NCBI GenBank assembly: GCA_022113835.1
Contig: JAILWY010000028.1
Location: forward strand, 1,178,001-1,242,000
Source: Atopsyche davidsoni
Lineage: Eukaryota > Arthropoda > Insecta > Trichoptera > Hydrobiosidae
Direction of reading: 5' to 3'
DNA length: 64,000 nt
Below the pieces are notes generated by a model that saw nothing but the letters and a program-made list of their open reading frames with translations, was not told the origin of the DNA and ran no database searches. The position numbers were made by a program, and so were the translations under genes. Below are positions 59,873 through 64,000 of this stretch, piece after piece (position 1 is the first letter of the stretch; each line of letters begins with the position of its first letter).

Positions 59873-61431
59873 GTAAGACGAACCTTACTCACATCACTCT
59901 GCGAATTATGTATGTGAAAGAATGTCCGTTATACTTTGCACACATTAAAATGCAGCACATTTTAAGCACTTTTGTCTATAAAATCACTGACAAACTAGCA
60001 GGTGATGATGCGAGACGGTTAATTACCATCTACACTGTGGCTTCAGGTCTAGAGCATTTCTATATTTATGTATAATATTTTAGATGTAAGGTTGGAAGAC
60101 ATTCCTTTTATATTTTTTTTATTTAGGGGAATCGAATGGAAATGTAAAATACGAATCGAATATTATTAACATCCGTTTTACACTATTTTTGGTGATATTC
60201 AATATTAATAGAATTTACTGTGTATCACTAAAAAAAACATTTCTTTAATTTATGAAACAATAAAAGTTGATGTCTGATAGGTCAGAAGTATTCAAAGTTC
60301 AGTTTCAGGCCTGTCGGATGACAACTTTTAAAGTTACTGCCATAATTACGCGGGAGAATAGGTTTTTTTTTGCAACATGGAATATGTTTCTACTATATAC
60401 TATTTTGAAACTCAAGTAACACCCAAAAAGAGAAACTATTTATTATCTCCGCAATCGCAAAAAAATAATTTGTGATTTTTATTTAGTCTATTATTATTGT
60501 AGTGTTTTTAATGTATAAAAACACAAAAATTATTTTTTTTATTAAAAATAGACTCGCAACTTTGTCATGTTTACAAGCACACTTTTGTCAATCTGTGATA
60601 TAAATCTTAAGTCAGTCAAGGTTAGTCATATATTGACTTACACCAGTGTAAAGTCCCTTTTAGGTAGTACCATGAGTTTTGAAACACTGTATTTAGAACA
60701 ATTTATGATATATGATAAAGTGAGTTGGACACGCACAGCTGGATTATATATGCCATGTTGAAAAAAATCTCTTCAATAATTATGTTTATAGGTGATGTTT
60801 ACACACGAGGGAGGGCACTTCGGCAGATTTGATGTTGCCTACATATTTAGTTTCTCCTTCTGACAATATATTTTTTAATTATTATATAGTAAAGCTGTTT
60901 TTAGCTACTTGACAAAATATGTTTTTTAATGTATATTATAATACCAAGTTAAAATTTATAAACACGTTGTTAAAAGTTTTTGCTTTCCACTGTCTGATAA
61001 TGTAAATATAAAAACTTGCAAGCATCTAAAATTTACTATAGGCATATCTTTATTTATTTAAAGTCATTGAGAAGTCTAAGGAGATCATTTTATTTTTGTT
61101 TCATAAAACTCTCGTCAGGCAAATCATAAAGTAAGTGAGTATAATTTTCTTACAATATCAATTACTTTCTTTTTCGTAGGTCCAAAGTTATATAAGTTCA
61201 AAGCCAGAAAAATCTCTTCTCAGAATGGTTGTATGGTTTTTAAGATTATAGTAAAGACATTATTATAATAACTTATTTCAATTTCTTGAAATAGCCATTT
61301 ATTTAATTTCTTTCATTAAAATTTGAATTAAAATAAACAATAAATTTGGAAAAATTAAGAACGTAGGTTTTCTACATAGCAGTGTTTTTTTAAGTGAAGA
61401 GATTGTAATTTTTCTCTTAGATAATAAAATA
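59873..61431. other. AT-rich spacer, no gene seen
   Basis: No exon chain and no recognisable family on either strand. Confidence 0.55.
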
Positions 61432-61655
61432 CAGTGGCGTGCCTTTTGTATAAGTTTGTTAATGTTAAAATATCTTTTTAGTAATTTGAGAAAACATATT
61501 TCAGTGTTTTTTTATTTAAACATGTATCCTGGGTACAAACACTTTCATGATTATTTATATACCATAAGTGATTTACAAAATTTTTAGGCTTATTTTATAT
61601 TCAATAATATAACTGCTTGCTTGGGCTTTGATAGGCTTGGGATTGCACGCCACTG
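61432..61655. mobile_element. MITE with CAGTGGCGTGC ends, copy 2
   Basis: 224 bp; begins CAGTGGCGTGCCTTTTG, and its right end reverse-complemented is CAGTGGCGTGCAATCC, so 11 bases pair perfectly. Flanks ATAAAATA and ATAAATTG are only partly alike, so the target duplication is uncertain. A lone end of the same kind (CACGCCACTG) lies at about 53489-53498. Confidence 0.6.
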
Positions 61656-62344
61656 ATAAATTGTAAAGACTAATTGTTATTACAGCTCAAGCAGTATTTT
61701 TTTATATATTATACTACCAATCTCTCAAATTCAATCTGAATTGATATCTCCCCGCTGGCCTTTCAAAACTCTTCAATTCAAGACTACGTTACTTTTTGCT
61801 AATGTTTTGTCATCATCTTGACAGTGGGTTTGAATGAACAGTTAAATATTTAATAAACTGGTTTAAGTGCATACAATTTGTTTTTAAGGTAATCGTTTCA
61901 CACATTAAACGACTATAAAAGAAATTCGATAGGTGAAATCTTTATCTAGCAACTGGGTATATCGGTTTTACTCTTACTAAGAACAATTCAATTTTTTGCT
62001 TCACGGTGATACCCTTGAAGTTTTGGTTCAAATCCCACCAATATTTCAAAGATTTATCGTTTTACGTGTGAATCGATTACTTATAAAGCATTAGGGTTTT
62101 CCCCCGGTTTTTTTTGTTGTTGTACTTATATGCAAAATCTCTTGTTTTGAATGTCCGTGTTATGTGTTGGAATGATCGGGGAGCTAGCTAAGTTTGCATA
62201 AAAATATTAGGTGTGAAAATGGCCAAGTGAACAGAAGATTAAAATTAATGCTAAAAGACCATAGATAAGAGTTAATTATTAGGTTTATAATTAAAACGAA
62301 GTGTCACAACGCGCAATCACTTAGCAATTGTCATAGCATAATAT

Positions 62345-62356
62345 TTATGGCTATAA

Positions 62357-62390
<34 letters not shown>

Positions 62391-62392
62391 CG
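62345..62392. repeat. (TA)n microsatellite
   Basis: Tandem TA/ATAT run. Others are at 16034-16052, 37113-37179, 49759-49780 and about 63230-63250. Confidence 0.8.
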
Positions 62393-62649
62393 TAATATAT
62401 TGATTATTTATGGTACCTTGGATCATACTTTATGGTTGTTGATTAATTTTGGAATTTTTAATTTTATAATTAACACCTACTTGTAAATATTGGGTCCAGG
62501 TTTTATGCTCTTTTTTTATCTTTGTACGTTGTTTTATTTTTTGTTAATTAATTTATTTTATTTAAGCTAGGTAAGCATTACTCGGGAAAGCGGATTTAAT
62601 ACATTATGAAACTTACATGAGAATATATTTTCAATATATATATCTATAT

Positions 62650-63215
62650 TTTTTAATAAAATACTCGAGTGATTTTCCACATTTTCGTTTTTATTAGTGA
62701 CCGGTTTCGCCAACCTTTCACGTTTGCATTATCAAACAGAGTGAGATTTTATATTATAGGTTAACAATTGTTAGAGGGAGAGGTTGTTGGAAAGAGAGAG
62801 AGTGATTGTCAGGCGGTAAGGGCTAATGTGATTTTAATGTACCTGACAAGTGGGGGATTCTATATAATTGCAAATTTTTGTGAACAAATGTTTTTATATT
62901 AATGGGGTAATTATCTAAAGTAGTGGCTTTGGGGAGCAGCGGCAGTTATTCTGCGTTGGGGTTTGTCCTGTAGTGTGTTTATCTGTAAATAATAGGCTTT
63001 TGCACAGTAAATGTTTTTTTATAGATGTGATTTAGACAACCTCTCCCTCTAACAATTGTTTACCTATAATATAAAATCTCACTCTGTTTGATAATGCAAA
63101 CGTGAAAGGTTGGCGAAACCGGTCACTAATAAAAACGAAAATGTGGAAAATCACTTAAGTATTTTATTCAAAAATATTAAAATGGAATTCCACCAAGTAC
63201 TCTCTGTCAAAAATA
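62650..63215. mobile_element. Fold-back element, largest copy
   Basis: Left arm from about 62650 (AATAAAATACTCGAGTGATT, CCACATTTTCGTTTTTATTA, GTGACCGGTTTCGCCAACCT, ...AACAATTGTTAGAGGGAGAG) to about 62786. Right arm 63040-63175 is its near-perfect reverse complement. A 250-bp loop lies between and has no ORF. Beyond the right arm the text ATGGAATTCCACCAAGTACT also matches (inverted) the outer edge of the 28.1-kb copy. Confidence 0.88.
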
Positions 63216-63591
63216 TTGAATATATATCTATATATAAATATATATATATATGAACAATGCACCATTTCATTGTTTTATTATTTTGATAATACATCGGTAA
63301 TAAGTTTAAGTGTCATTTTTTAGGGATGATAAGAGTGTAGATTCTGTGAAATAAAATGATTTGACATATAGTCCACTTTGAGGACTTGAAATCGTTACCA
63401 TCTTAATTGTAAATGCATCTTATGCCTCAGTTAAAACAATGTTTCAAGCTTATCAAAATAAATTTTTAGTTACGTTAACATAATATATATGGCATAACTT
63501 AAAGTAAAATGTAAATTAATATGTATATATATATAAATATAAAATGAAAAGAAAAAGTTAATAAACATACACTACTTGCATTGTACTGAAA

Positions 63592-63765
63592 ATGGAAAAT
63601 GGAGATTCAGACACGGCTACAGTAGACGCTGCAACTGATGAATCTGCGATGTGTTTACTAGATACAAGTTTTGTTGCAGTTGTAACTGTTGATATTTCAG
63701 CAAGCGAGGCTTCTGTGGACAATGCTATTGTACCATTTGTAAACTTACAAATTGTAATGGACTAA
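63592..63765 (+). CDS. Small 57-codon ORF, hypothetical
   Basis: AAAATGGAAAATGGAGATTC: a good start context, an open frame of 57 codons, stop TAA. The peptide is acidic at its start (MENGDSDTATVDAATDESAM) and hydrophobic later (SFVAVVTVDISASE...). Base composition is richer in G/C than the surrounding DNA, which argues for past or present coding. It could be a small gene, an exon of a gene continuing past the window, or a transposon remnant. Not recognised. Confidence 0.35.
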   Translation: MENGDSDTATVDAATDESAMCLLDTSFVAVVTVDISASEASVDNAIVPFVNLQIVMD

Positions 63766-64000
63766 AAAATTTCATTGACTATTTTAAAGACATCATTTTG
63801 TGGTTTTAATTTAATTATATTTCAAGTTGGTGGCAATGTCATCAAATGTCAAATATTAATAAATAACAAAAAATAATGTTACAAAGATTAAAATAATTTA
63901 TCTCAAAGTATATAACGTCTAAACAGACAAATATAATAAAGCATAATGATATGAAAAAAGATGCCATGCAGAACTTTCATATCTAAATACATATTTTTAT

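Overview
The window is animal nuclear DNA, most likely from an insect and plausibly a moth or butterfly. Genes are split into short exons with GT-AG introns, intergenic DNA is very AT-rich, and the spaces and introns are full of small transposons. A UDP-glycosyltransferase with a typical insect layout, Helitrons, MITEs and a short TTAGG run fit this. The lineage is an inference; no single base proves it. I rebuilt eight multi-exon or intronless genes by joining exons whose splice phases agree, and each joined reading frame is an exact multiple of three.

Layout. 0-7 kb: two tandem plus-strand C2H2 zinc-finger genes (430 aa with nine fingers; 337 aa with an AT-hook-like stretch and about three fingers), preceded by a dead copy of the first gene's second exon. 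7-10.7 kb: no gene seen. 10.8-16.0 kb: a small LTR retrotransposon of Ty3/gypsy type whose 3' LTR is split by a separate 3,195-bp insertion with TG...CA ends and a 4-bp target duplication. 16.4-20.3 kb: a full-length UDP-glycosyltransferase (+, 517 aa). 20.6-25.0 kb: the mitochondrial phosphate carrier (-, 356 aa), convergent with it. 25.7-27.2 kb: two abutting Helitron pieces. 28.7-31.9 kb: an aldo-keto reductase (+, 308 aa). 33.0-36.8 kb: CHMP7, an ESCRT-III-related protein (-, 463 aa). 37.4-39.4 kb: an intronless gene matching HAUS5/Dgt5 of the augmin complex (+, 637 aa), divergent from CHMP7. 42.2-58.9 kb: pantothenate kinase (fumble-type, +). Its eight core exons lie at 56.0-58.9 kb, and at least three alternative 5' coding exons spread over 42-56 kb join in phase. 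Its long 5' intron holds a dead mariner, a Helitron and a fold-back element. 59-64 kb: no large gene, but MITEs, a large inverted repeat and one 57-codon ORF.

The genes are ordinary housekeeping or detoxification genes and do not form a single pathway. Loose links exist: UGT and AKR are both detoxification-type enzymes; CHMP7 and augmin both act in cell division and share one promoter region; phosphate carrier and pantothenate kinase both serve mitochondrial metabolism. I found no clear new biological system. The best leads are the alternative N-termini of pantothenate kinase, including one that looks like a mitochondrial presequence, with three identical TCAAGGTCA nuclear-receptor sites in 48 bp at one of them; the nested 3.2-kb insertion; two fossil exon duplications; and a non-canonical splice donor in the UGT.
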